DNA of 12,657 nucleotides. Source: Physocladia obscura. Lineage: Eukaryota > Chytridiomycota > Chytridiomycetes > Chytridiales > Chytriomycetaceae. The position numbers and the translations under genes were made by a program. This document shows positions 1-8,081 of the stretch, one piece after another. The DNA lies in NCBI GenBank assembly GCA_027596945.1, contig JADGJH010000989.1, positions 1-12,657 of the forward strand. The letters run 5' to 3'. The notes under the pieces were generated by a model, which saw only the letters and a list, made by a program, of their open reading frames with translations, searched no databases and was not told where the DNA came from. How positions within the stretch are numbered: position 1 is the first letter of the stretch; the number at the start of each line of letters is the position of its first letter.

Positions 1-254
1 GGAAAGTTTATAAAAGCAATAGTCTTTATTCAATAAACAACAGTTTTTTCACTGAAACATTTATAACGGAAGTTTACATTTCACATCAAATAATGACGAT
101 GCAAACGATATTGTATGTATAGCACAACCTCAACTCAACACATGCTTCTTGGCTCCCCTTATTTTCCCCATCATTCTCCCCAAAATGAACATCATATTCT
201 CGTGTTCTCTCTCTTTTGACTTTTTGCTAATTTGTTTTATTTAATATTTAAAAG
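1..254. other. left-edge non-coding stretch, probably intron and/or upstream sequence of the first gene
   Basis: No reading frame here is protein-like. An AATAAA lies at about 33-38 and a TTTATT (AATAAA on the other strand) at about 27-32, so a transcript end from a neighbour to the left is possible. A pyrimidine-rich stretch with GCTAAT at about 226-231 leads to the acceptor TTTAAAAG at 247-254, which opens the first recognisable exon. Short ATG-initiated frames at 93 and 184 have possible donors nearby, but their phases do not fit the phase-1 acceptor. The true 5' exon is therefore unresolved or outside the window. Confidence 0.4.
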
Positions 255-1735
255 CGCATGAACGGGATAAGGTTTTCAAGAAACGAAAGGCCGAACTCAC
301 TGCTCAGTTTGGAGCCAACTCACCAGAAGTCAATGAATATGTTGCTCAGAATCATCCCACAACCGGAAACCTGGTGGTAAGTGTTTTATTCACCCCAACA
401 AATAGCCGCAAACCCCCCCTTTTTAAATTAACACGACGTGAAGTGTCATGTTGTTTGTCACTATACCCCTCTGCTCTTTATCATTCCACTTTAACTGCAA
501 CCCATCATTACTCCATCATCCTTTCCGATATCACGCCTTGCACTTTGATACATTACTATCGGCTTTCTCTTCTATCTCTACTCTAATATTTTCCTTTCAA
601 ATGCAGGCAATGAAGAAGTATAATGATTGTCGAGACGCAATTGCACGCATTAACAAAATGGCGGACGATAACGACATTTCAGATGAAGAAGCACTTGATT
701 TGATTGACTTGGAATCGCTTTTGTACATGGTATAAAAACACATCATTTTCTAATTACTTTACCTAATGGGAATAACAGAGAAACCATAGCGAGGTCCATC
801 TAATGTGTAACAGGAAATATCAAGATAGAGTAAGTGCAGCTATTCTGGCTTGGGTATACGAGCCCTTGCCGTACGTCACTCAGTTGCTGCGTCAAAATGC
901 TATCCTTAAACTCTACATCAACAACCGAGGCATTTACCCGGGCGAAACGAAATTAATTCGCGAAATTCTCCAGCTGTGCGACAATCTAGTTATTATTGAT
1001 ACTGCATGCTCTGGTTCACCTTGGAATCGCAACGAGAATTCTGGGCACAGTAGAGATGGACGGGACTTGGGATATTTTTCTCCATACAATACGGCAACAA
1101 AACGTTGGTTCGTTGCATCAAGACTTGGGGGTGACGTCAATAGGAATGGAGTTCAGTTCGTTGTTAAGGAATGGCAGGGTGATCAAGGCACTTGGAATCC
1201 TAATCTTCCTGGCACGGTTTGTTCCGAAATTGACTGTCAACATGAGTATCTAGCCTTCTGTGGCCAACAAACCAATATTGAATATGGAGGCAAGTCAAGC
1301 TGGTGTTCTCAATTTAAAATGTCAAATCTTATAATCTTATTTAGGTGTTGGAGGAGTTGATTCGTTGCGTATCAACTCATGGTTGGTCCTCAACAATTTG
1401 GTTCCAATCGACTTCTTCAATTTGGGATATCACTGCACGTTTCAAATGGGACACGCAGGCATCTTCGGACCCACAAGAAGCATTGTTCCTACCCCTACCT
1501 GCAAACTCTACATGTTGAAAGAGAGAATGTATCGAGTTGGTCATGCAGTTTCCGTCATTCAGCCAGTCATGGTACGCTCTTAGTTATTTTTTTGCTATAC
1601 ATCTAAATATCCTTAAAATAGCGTGAAGTACCTCTTAATTTGGAAGATAGTAATCCGAGTTTGGACGTGCAGTGGTTGTGGAATTTGCTCCATGTCTATT
1701 TTTATGTTTACAACAGAGCGATGAACATTTGTTGA
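255..1735 (+). CDS. unrecognised multi-exon protein, 5' incomplete
   Basis: I do not recognise the family. Best exons are 255-376, 607-722, 814-1289, 1345-1571 and 1622-1735, with TGA at 1733-1735. All junctions keep one frame, giving about 350 residues without the missing N-terminus. The first part is charged and helical (KVFKKRKAEL, then DISDEEALDLIDLESLL). The middle is globular with several Cys and Trp (LGGDVNRNGVQFVV, GTWNPNLPGTVC). The end is aromatic-rich (LDVQWLWNLLHVYFYVYNRA). The 377-606 intron (230 nt) is much longer than the others. The 1290-1344 intron starts with GC. Intron 2 has two equally legal forms, 723-813 or 730-778. All three frames of exon 4 are largely open; the chosen one is fixed by the splice phases on both sides. 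Gene reality is fairly sure, exact structure is moderate, and function is unknown. Confidence 0.55.
1290..1344 (+). other. GC-AG intron (55 nt) in the first gene
   Basis: The exon ends GGAG and the intron begins GCAAGT, the usual consensus for the rare GC-AG class; it ends TTATTTAG. The junction is phase 1 and joins two open frames. The nearby GT alternatives (the GT within GCAAGTC, and GTGTTC at about 1303) are phase 2 and lead to a stop, so the GC donor is needed. Confidence 0.6.
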
Positions 1736-1797
1736 CATTGATGGAACGCAAAATTTATTGTGAAGTTGAAATAAAAAGTATTGCTTAAGTTGAATAA
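1736..1797. terminator. tail-to-tail 3' ends of gene 1 and the TIR gene
   Basis: Only 62 nt separate the TGA of the plus-strand gene from the most distal possible TAA of the minus-strand TIR gene. A plus-strand AATAAA lies at about 1769-1774. A TTTATT at about 1753-1758 is an AATAAA for the minus strand. The two 3' UTRs therefore probably overlap. Confidence 0.45.
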
Positions 1798-3428
1798 TTA
1801 ATTATCTTCAAATTCAATCAAATCAAACTCTGCTAGTAAGTCGTCATCATCAAAACTAACAGCAAAGTCGAATCTCGATTGTGCATAGATGGAGCCTCTG
1901 GCAATGATTTCTAATATTCGGCAGAGAGACAATTCTGTGGCTCCAAAGACTTGCACTCTGTACTTGAGAACCAGGCTTGAATCTTCTTCAATTTGCGACA
2001 TAGTGCCGTGAATGCAACTGGAGCAACCTTGAATCGTTGAAAATCGTTCACAAACTCGTAGTAGGCCTTGTATAAAACAACAAAAAAGTCTAACTAGCCC
2101 TTGCTTATCATCCATGCCGATAATTTGCGGAATTCTTCCAATCATATCTTCAAGGTCAATTTCATGATGGGTCCCGTGAAATTCAAAAAATGCATATGCA
2201 CCGTTTTTCATTCCAGATCCTTGTCCGCGATTAGAAAATTGTATAATGGGGTTAAATTTGAGTGGCAGTAGAGAAACAACGTATCGTGACCTTTCTTCAA
2301 CACCTAATTTATTTCTAAGTTAGTTTTGAAATCAAGAATGTATTTGAAAACCACTACTAATCTCTTTCAATGGTAGCAAGCGTCTTTCTGAGTTATCGTC
2401 GTCAATATTTAACTGCTCTTTGGATTCTTCATGAATAATCAAGAATCTTTCAGATATAATTAATTTTGTAAATTTTGCATAAAACAACAAAAAAGTGCGA
2501 CTAACCCTTGTTCTTTTTGTAGCTTATTGTCTATGCCAGCAACTTCCGGAATTCTACCAACCTTATCTTCAAGGCAAATTTTATGATCCGTCCCGTGAAA
2601 TTCAAAAAATGCATATGCACCGTTTGTAAGTGACTGTAATGAACTTCTATTCTCCGCTGAAATATCTATTTTAGCATTGGATGTCAAAAGCAATACAACA
2701 AAATACCTTTCAACTTCTGTAAACTATGAACAATCGACTCTGGCTCTTCTGGGTCAACACGAAATCCTTGTATCTTTAATAGTTTTTGAACAGCCACTCC
2801 AGCAGATCCGGGAATTAGAGTTACACAGTCGAATGAAAACTTTTTGAGTCTTCCGTTGTTGTATTCTCCAACCATCAAAAAAACGAGACGAATTGATGGA
2901 TTGTTCAATTTCAAATTGAGTCCCTCTTCAATCTCAAGAAGAACATTGTCGTCCTGTCTCTATTCATTGATTATTTCAGAAAAATCTCTTTAAATGTTGT
3001 TTATGTCTTGAAGGTTACCTCATGGATAATATTATCCCACATGATTTTGATTGAGGACTCGCTGATCAAATACAAGATCATATCTGATTGCTTGAGTCCA
3101 TTCATAAAACCATCCTGCAAATCCTGATATTTAGAGTCTTACACGGTTTGTATATTTGCATACCCTAGTTGAGACACTTTGAATCAAGGAATGTGATCAT
3201 CCCTTCATCCATTAGCGAGCTGTATAGAGATAGTGCCAAAGTCTTTTCACTGGCAGCTCTATAAGATACAAATACGTCGTGGTTTTGTCTGGTATGGTGT
3301 GCTTGATTTCGACAGAACCCAAACCATTTGTGCAAATCTTCAGAACCCAGGTTTTCGCACAAAAAAATTCAAGATTTTGGAAATATGAAAGTTCGAATGG
3401 CTTCAACTCAGTTTGTGCTGGAGCAAGG
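1798..3428 (-). CDS. TIR-domain protein with a duplicated C-terminal module; reading frame broken at one junction
   Basis: Exons read on the minus strand: 3428-3361, 3337-3168, 3123-3019, 2959-2707, 2656-2506, 2446-2358, 2303-2095 and 2066-1911, or a longer end reaching 1798. The start exon was not found. The TIR domain shows HDVFVSYRAASEK (3279 down), then LMDEGMITFLDSKCLN, then DGFMNGLKQSDMILYLIS with SSI, then NVLLEIEEGL. The Glu of VLLE is the candidate catalytic residue if this is an NADase-type TIR. After it comes a segment of unknown fold, then two copies of NGAYAFFEFHGT. Between 3168 and 3123 the frame does not join: a TAG follows KCLN, and the only GT donor has the wrong phase. Either one extra base disrupts the gene (pseudogene, allele or assembly error) or splicing is unusual. 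The 3' end is uncertain, because a 28-nt intron gives a plausible helical end and unspliced reading ends ...FDLIEFEDN. The TIR assignment is firm; the full model is not. Confidence 0.6.
2066..2207 (-). repeat. duplicated module, downstream copy
   Basis: This copy encodes NGAYAFFEFHGTHHEIDLED and then IGRIPQIIGMDDKQG. It matches the copy at 2478-2626 at the DNA level, including a run of over 30 near-identical bases around the AYAFFEF codons. The match continues past the coding part into a T-rich stretch (CTTTTTTGTTGTTTTAT) that is an intron in the other copy. Both copies are in the same orientation within the same gene, so this is a tandem duplication of an exon with its flanking intron. Confidence 0.8.
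2478..2626 (-). repeat. duplicated module, upstream copy
   Basis: This copy encodes NGAYAFFEFHGTDHKICLED and then VGRIPEVAGIDNKLQKEQG. The donor GTTAGT follows QG, and the 59-nt intron contains the T-rich tract shared with the other copy. Relative to the downstream copy it has a 9-nt in-frame insertion (LQKE against KQ). Substitutions are spread along its length, so the duplication is not recent enough to be an assembly artefact. Confidence 0.8.
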
Positions 3429-3954
3429 CTGTGTAAAAAAATAAAAATCAAGCTCCTATTAGCTAATCTGGCACAGTGCAGTGGAAAACGAGTTTTAGAA
3501 ATTTTTCGTTTCACAAAATTTTGATGCCGTTTTCAGGATAAGTTTGTTCACCAAGGTTTTTATTTATAAATGTAATAGCTTTACTTTGTAAGAAATGTCT
3601 GTCGAGTTTTGCCGAAAAAGTAGGTTTTTTAAACTACCTAATACGACAGAAATGTGAAAAAGTGAAAACAATCAGTAAAATCAAAAATCCTCGGATGACA
3701 GCACTAACTCCCTTTGCTTGTTTCTCTGGAACTCTTCTGCGAGTCAACGAATCGTTCTTTCGATTGCTTGTAAGAATACGTTTACAACTGTAATCTTTAA
3801 ATTTCTTTCTTATATTGTTGCATCATTCTAGTATGACTATCATGTCATGAATTTCTTATGATCCTTAACGTTTACCCTAGTTTCAGTACAAATCATCAAG
3901 TTGACAACATGACTGTTGAAAACTTCATTTTTTTCCCAATTTGAGACAAAAACG
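3429..3954. promoter_or_regulatory. head-to-head intergenic region between the TIR gene and the Rab escort gene
   Basis: About 530 nt lie between the most upstream TIR exon that I can place and the ATG of the escort gene. The start exon and 5' UTR of the TIR gene must lie here, along with the promoters of both genes. I see no convincing TATA box. A hairpin-forming inverted repeat sits at 3598-3650. No other protein-like frame is evident. Confidence 0.4.
3598..3650. repeat. inverted repeat with nested hairpin
   Basis: TCTGTCG at 3598-3604 is matched by its exact reverse complement CGACAGA at 3644-3650. Inside, TAGGT and ACCTA (about 3621-3640) can pair around a T/A-rich loop. The octamer AGAAATGT flanks the structure as a direct repeat, at 3591-3598 and 3648-3655. 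It could be a small transposon footprint, a structured 5' UTR element or chance in AT-rich DNA. Confidence 0.4.
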
Positions 3955-5902
3955 ATGGCCAGTGAGGACGTGTATGATGTGTTGATTGTTGGAACGGGTG
4001 CAGCGGAATCGATACTGGCAGCGTAGGGTTGAGCCCAATAATTCAGCAGAGAACGCAAGCTAAACATACGGACGAACTAATAAACAAACAGAGCTTTTGC
4101 GCGTATTGGGCAGCGCGTTGTTCATGTCGACGCCAACACAGCGTACGGTGACGTGGGCACAGCTTTGGATGCTTTTCAACTGCGCGAATATCTAGCCGAA
4201 CAGCACGAATGTTAGTTGCCAAAAAAGATCGTTCATCCAACTTCGATCGAAATAACCAAACCATTCACTAATATCAATCAATATATCTCAGCCACAGTTC
4301 TCGAATCCGATTCTACTGCGTTCGACAAATCAGATGCACGCAAATGTTGTTTCGAACTCCTTCCGAAACTTATTTTTGCGTCATCGCCGCTCATTACCAC
4401 AATGATCAACTGTAATGTTGCGTCATATCTCGAATTTCGCGCACTGGAATCATTGCATCTTTTCTGGAACGGTGCTTTTGATGCGGTTCCTGGCTCGAAA
4501 GAAGATATTTTCAAAAACGATTCGATCTCGTTGGTAGAAAAAAGGCGGTTGATGAAACTGCTATCGAATATTCTAGATTCACGACCAGCTACGGCTGATT
4601 CCAATTCCGAAGATGGGAACTTACCAACTGAAGTGGCACAACCAGCAGAATCTGCCGTTCTTGATGAAGAAGCTGATGATTTATTTGTTGATGTCGTGAA
4701 AAAGGTTGGCTTATCTGAAAAAAGTCGCGCGACTCTATTCCATGCAATAGGAATGTTTTTAAATGCCGAGGACGCTGAAAATGGTATCGTAATAATAATT
4801 ATTTCTGTTTTTTTCCTTTGCTTAGACACACTTGTTTTTTCCCGAAAAGTCACCAAACGCCAAGCTCTGGCTGCAATCAAACAGTACCTTACTTCTATCG
4901 GCAGGTTCAGTGCAAGTGCATTTCTTAGTGGGGTTTATGGAACTGCTAGTGAAATATCTCAGGCATTTTGCAGGTTTCTGCCATTTTACCTAACGCATTA
5001 ATTTTTTAAATTTCGCGATCTTTAATTGCAGAGTGTGCGCTGTGAATGGTGGCACATATATGTTAGGGTTTACACCAATCGAAACCTCAATAATTAACAA
5101 AGGAGAATCCGGCGACCCAATCTTTAGAGTTTCCGCAAAAGTTGAAGGCCTGGATGATGTAACAAATTTTTCATGCAAATGGATTGTCGTCTCCAGCTCA
5201 TCTGCCCATCGATTCAAATCAGTGTTTTCGAAAATAGCTGGAAATCGTTTGGGCAGCAGATTGGATAAAAGGTTAGATTCTTATTTGCGTCAGATTTCGA
5301 CTGAGTGAAGAAATTTAACAACTTCACGCAAATTATTTTATCACCACAAGGATCTCGAGATGTATTTGCGTTCTTGACAGCAAAATTCCAGGAATCGGCG
5401 AGCCGGGGGTGATTGTGATTCCTCCCGCGACACATAACAATACCAACGGAATTTTAGCCATACAGCATTCAAAAAACACACTTGTTTGTCCTTCTGGAAA
5501 ATGTTTGACAAATTTCTTTCTTTTTACTTTTCTCGTAATTATTCACGCTACCAAATAATCACAGATATATTGTACTTGTCATCAATATCAACAACAGCCA
5601 CAACAGCCGAACAAGATCTCTCTGCATCCCTAGAAGCTTTACTTACAGTAAAAAACCAATTTGAAAACGAGGAGCAAAAAAGCGCAAATGTATTATTCAC
5701 TGCCTATTATACACAAGAAGTGTACGGTTCTGAAAGCGATAGTCCTCGTTTTATAATTACAAAAGATGATTCTGAAACAATTGGGTTTGAAGGATCGCTT
5801 GCTGAAGCTGAAAGTTTGTTCACAAGAATTGCTGAGGGACTAGGAGTTGCTGATGCCAAATTTTTGGCCCCAAATGATACAGTTGTTGATGATGACGAAT
5901 AA
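3955..5902 (+). CDS. CHM: Rab escort protein (component A of Rab geranylgeranyl transferase)
   Basis: Rab escort protein presents newly made Rab GTPases to geranylgeranyl transferase II and carries the prenylated Rab to membranes. Exons are 3955-4022, 4092-4210, 4292-4783, 4826-4973, 5032-5271, 5351-5502 and 5565-5902. Every junction is GT-AG and in phase, giving 518 residues ending VVDDDE. Visible family marks are the N-terminal dinucleotide-fold motif DVLIVGTGAAESILAAA, then RVVHVDANTAYG. Next come a GDI/REP core (ELLPKLIFASSPL, SYLEFRALESL, VEKRRLMKLL) and FCRVCAVNGGTYMLGF, with SRCICVLDSKIPG and a typical acidic C-terminus. FCRVCAV and the spaced SRCICV favour REP over the sister family Rab GDI. 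The usual YYGG after the VDxN motif reads AYGD here. The stop TAA lies inside an AATAAA. The gene is complete and sure; the escort role is inferred from family. Confidence 0.93.
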
Positions 5903-6458
5903 ATATGCATTTTATCGTGAATGAAATAAAATCAGACTTTAAAATCTGAAACAAGCAGGAATTTTTTTGGAATCAACAGAATCATCAATTTGTGAAAAAT
6001 TTCAGAAAAGTGATTGCAAACTTTCCACTTTTTATTGTTATGGAGTTGTGCATAAAACTTGAATAAAATAATTTACGCCACATGCATCTTTTACTAGTTT
6101 ATTTATTTATGGACTAAGGAGGTAGTTTTGTGTACCAGTTTTGATTTTATCTTCTTGATTTCGTTACTCACAAATCACTATTTCGATACTTTTTCAATAT
6201 TCTCACTAATAAAAAATCACAGAAAAAATTTTTTATTAACACATTGGAAAGAACTTTTAATTTATTATGAGGCTGGTAAAAGTCTCATAGAGAGAAAACA
6301 AACAAAAGTCTGTCTGAGTAGAAAAAAACAACAAAGAGTAACAGCAGTAAAAACGGGGGTTTTGAGCGCGAGAAAGATGAAACAGATGAGGCACATAAAT
6401 AAAAATAACAAATAAAAGAAAAAGACAGATGCTGAAAAAGCTTCGACCCCAAAGCAAA
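5903..6458. other. convergent intergenic region with poly(A) signals of both neighbours
   Basis: This is AT-rich and non-coding. For the plus-strand escort gene, AATAAA occurs at 5898-5903 (overlapping the stop), 5925-5930 and 6062-6067. For the minus-strand PHACTR-like gene, TTTATT occurs at about 6261-6266, 6098-6107 and 6031-6036. Short open frames here are low-complexity Lys/Asn-rich reads of A-rich DNA and carry no family signal. Confidence 0.5.
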
Positions 6459-7755
6459 TCAATAATGAAAGCATGTATTTTGTGAAGCTATAATAAATAA
6501 TGAATGGTATTTTTAACGAAAAGCATGTTTAAAGAATTTAAATAAATAAAAATAAGAAACAAAAAAACAAACCTTCTTCATGAACATCCATTTCCGTCTG
6601 TTTGTACACATTCAACTCATTCCGAATTGCAACCTTCAACTGCGGTGTCAGGTGTTTGAAAGTGACATCTCCATCAGGCCGTCTGTTGTACTCGCTTTTT
6701 CTGAACGTTGCGAGCACTTCAACGGTTTCGCAAAAGACAATGTTTTTGGCAGCTAGTTCGTCAATGTCGGGACGCACGCGCAGCTTTGCTCCAAGAGAAT
6801 CTTCTACCATAGAGCGGGAGAGGCGGCGTTGTTTTTCAACAATAGTTGGAGATATTGCGCTGTCTAAAAAAGAGAACGAAAAGAGACAAAGGAGAAATAA
6901 AATACGTCAGTTTATTTTTCGAAATTGAAAAAAAAAAATTTTAAATTTTTGCTCACTGTGTAATAGGTTCATTCCTTCAATGTCGGCTCGTGACGGTCGC
7001 TTTTTCAGACATGACTTGAGTTTGGCAGCTTTTGCGTCGAAATCAAGGGCTTCTCCAGATTTGTACAGACTATCATTGGAATCACCCGCTAAATTTTAAG
7101 ATAACGAAAAAAATAATATGGATTAGAAATCGGATTAAAATGGATATGAAAAATTAACAAATCAAAAATAAAATTATAAGCGATACTCACGTTTTAGGAT
7201 ATTCCGCAGCTTCAAATCGACTTTCGATGGACGCATTTCGAGTTTTCGGTTGAGGGCATCTTGTTGGCGTTCTTTTTCGAAGGCGATTTTATTTTGAACG
7301 ATTGACGGAGACACAGTTTCTTCTATTGAAGAACGCAATGTGTTAGAAAAACAAGCGATATATACATGGAAGGAAGGTAAATGACAAAAACGAGTTGTTT
7401 GTTTTTTTATCACCTTTTAAAATATTCTTATCAACAAGGGTATCTTTTTCTTGACGACGCGATAACTTCTTGCCAATTTCTGAAGTACACAGTATGTTAG
7501 TGAGAAAAATGTAAAAAAAAAAGTGAAAGTACATGTGAGGAAATATAAAATTCAAACTAACCGGTAACCATCTTGGAGAAGCGCCCTCCGTTTGAGCCAT
7601 TAGACGTGATGCTTTCATTGGACGATTCGTGGCTATTCATGCCAGCAATTGTTGTGGCGGTTTCGGATTCCTATTGTTGCGGATTTGCGAAAGAGAGTTT
7701 GAGAAAAGAACAATGGAAACAACCAATCACACTGCAAAAAAGAAAGACGTACCAT
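6459..7755 (-). CDS. PHACTR-like protein: RPEL repeats plus PP1-binding C-terminus
   Basis: PHACTR proteins bind G-actin through RPEL repeats and direct protein phosphatase 1 through their C-terminus. Minus-strand exons are 7755-7753, 7670-7562, 7479-7414, 7322-7191, 7088-6957, 6863-6573 and 6487-6459. All phases agree, giving 253 residues. Repeat 1 (about 40-59) is KKLSRRQEKDTLVDKNILK, with Gln where the RPEL Pro should be. Repeat 2 (83-103) is NRKLEMRPSKVDLKLRNILK. Repeat 3 (125-147) is SCLKKRPSRADIEGMNLL. Repeat 4 (172-190) is GAKLRVRPDIDELAAKNIV. The PP1-binding tail follows: VFCETVEV, SEYNRRPDGD, FKHLTPQLKVAIRNELN, YKQTEMDVHEE and a last exon ending NTCFHY. This is the order seen in animal PHACTRs, although the Trp of the tail is Phe here. 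The protein is much shorter than vertebrate members. In this model exon 1 codes only for the start Met; an internal Met in exon 2 (GMNSH) is an alternative. Confidence 0.88.
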
Positions 7756-8081
7756 GTCTAATTTTTTACAAAGGTGGCAACGGATAGGATTGCGATATAA
7801 AGCACTTTTGAATGCAAGTTCGTTTGGTTTTTTCTGAAGGTTTTCAAATTAAAATACAACATTCGGCAGTGCAAATCTCCATCAATTTTTATAGATTTCT
7901 GATAAGATTTTTAGATAGCGGAAGGGGAGGCACTTGGAGGTGATTGCTTTCCGTAGCGGACGAACCCTGAGTGCGTTCAGTTCCGACTTTGCCCGCCCAG
8001 GTTTTTTTTGACAAAGTGGACCATGAGTCAATATTGAAAGTATTGATGGAGTGACAATCTTTCTCAACAAACAAATCTGCC
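7756..8081. promoter_or_regulatory. shared divergent promoter region of the PHACTR-like gene and PEX7
   Basis: The 326 nt between the two divergent start codons must hold both 5' UTRs and promoters. Base composition rises in GC towards PEX7 (about 7915-8010), and the high GC continues into PEX7 exons 1-2. A long minus-strand frame over 7882-8436 reads antisense to PEX7 exons 1-2 and is a composition effect, not a gene. No recognisable TATA box or other element was found. Confidence 0.4.

Noticed and set aside
1365..1606. Two further open frames through exon 4 of the first gene
   Set aside because: Neither can be joined in phase to both the upstream exon and the 1622-1735 exon; the chosen frame can.
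3165..3167. TAG in the TIR gene read as Gln (KCLNQG)
   Set aside because: It would look TIR-like, but the following donor is still in the wrong phase, and no other gene here needs TAG as sense.
3385..3400. GTTCGAAT resembling a tRNA B box
   Set aside because: There is no A box or cloverleaf around it, and it lies antisense to the 5' part of the TIR gene.
4211..4291. TAG at 4213-4215 in an otherwise open frame of the Rab escort gene, suggesting TAG recoded as an amino acid
   Set aside because: A good intron covers it (donor GTTAGT at 4211, branch CTAAT, acceptor CTCAG at 4291), phase 1 on both sides and 81 nt long. The multiple of three explains why the frame looks continuous. Spliced, the gene needs no recoding.
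4278..4880. 200-residue minus-strand open frame
   Set aside because: It is the mirror of the Rab escort core exons 3-4 and is rich in Ser/Arg with no family signal.
6128..6474. Short open frames on both strands between the escort and PHACTR-like genes
   Set aside because: They are low-complexity reads of AT-rich 3' UTR and intergenic DNA; part of the minus-strand frames cover the last PHACTR-like exon in the wrong frame.
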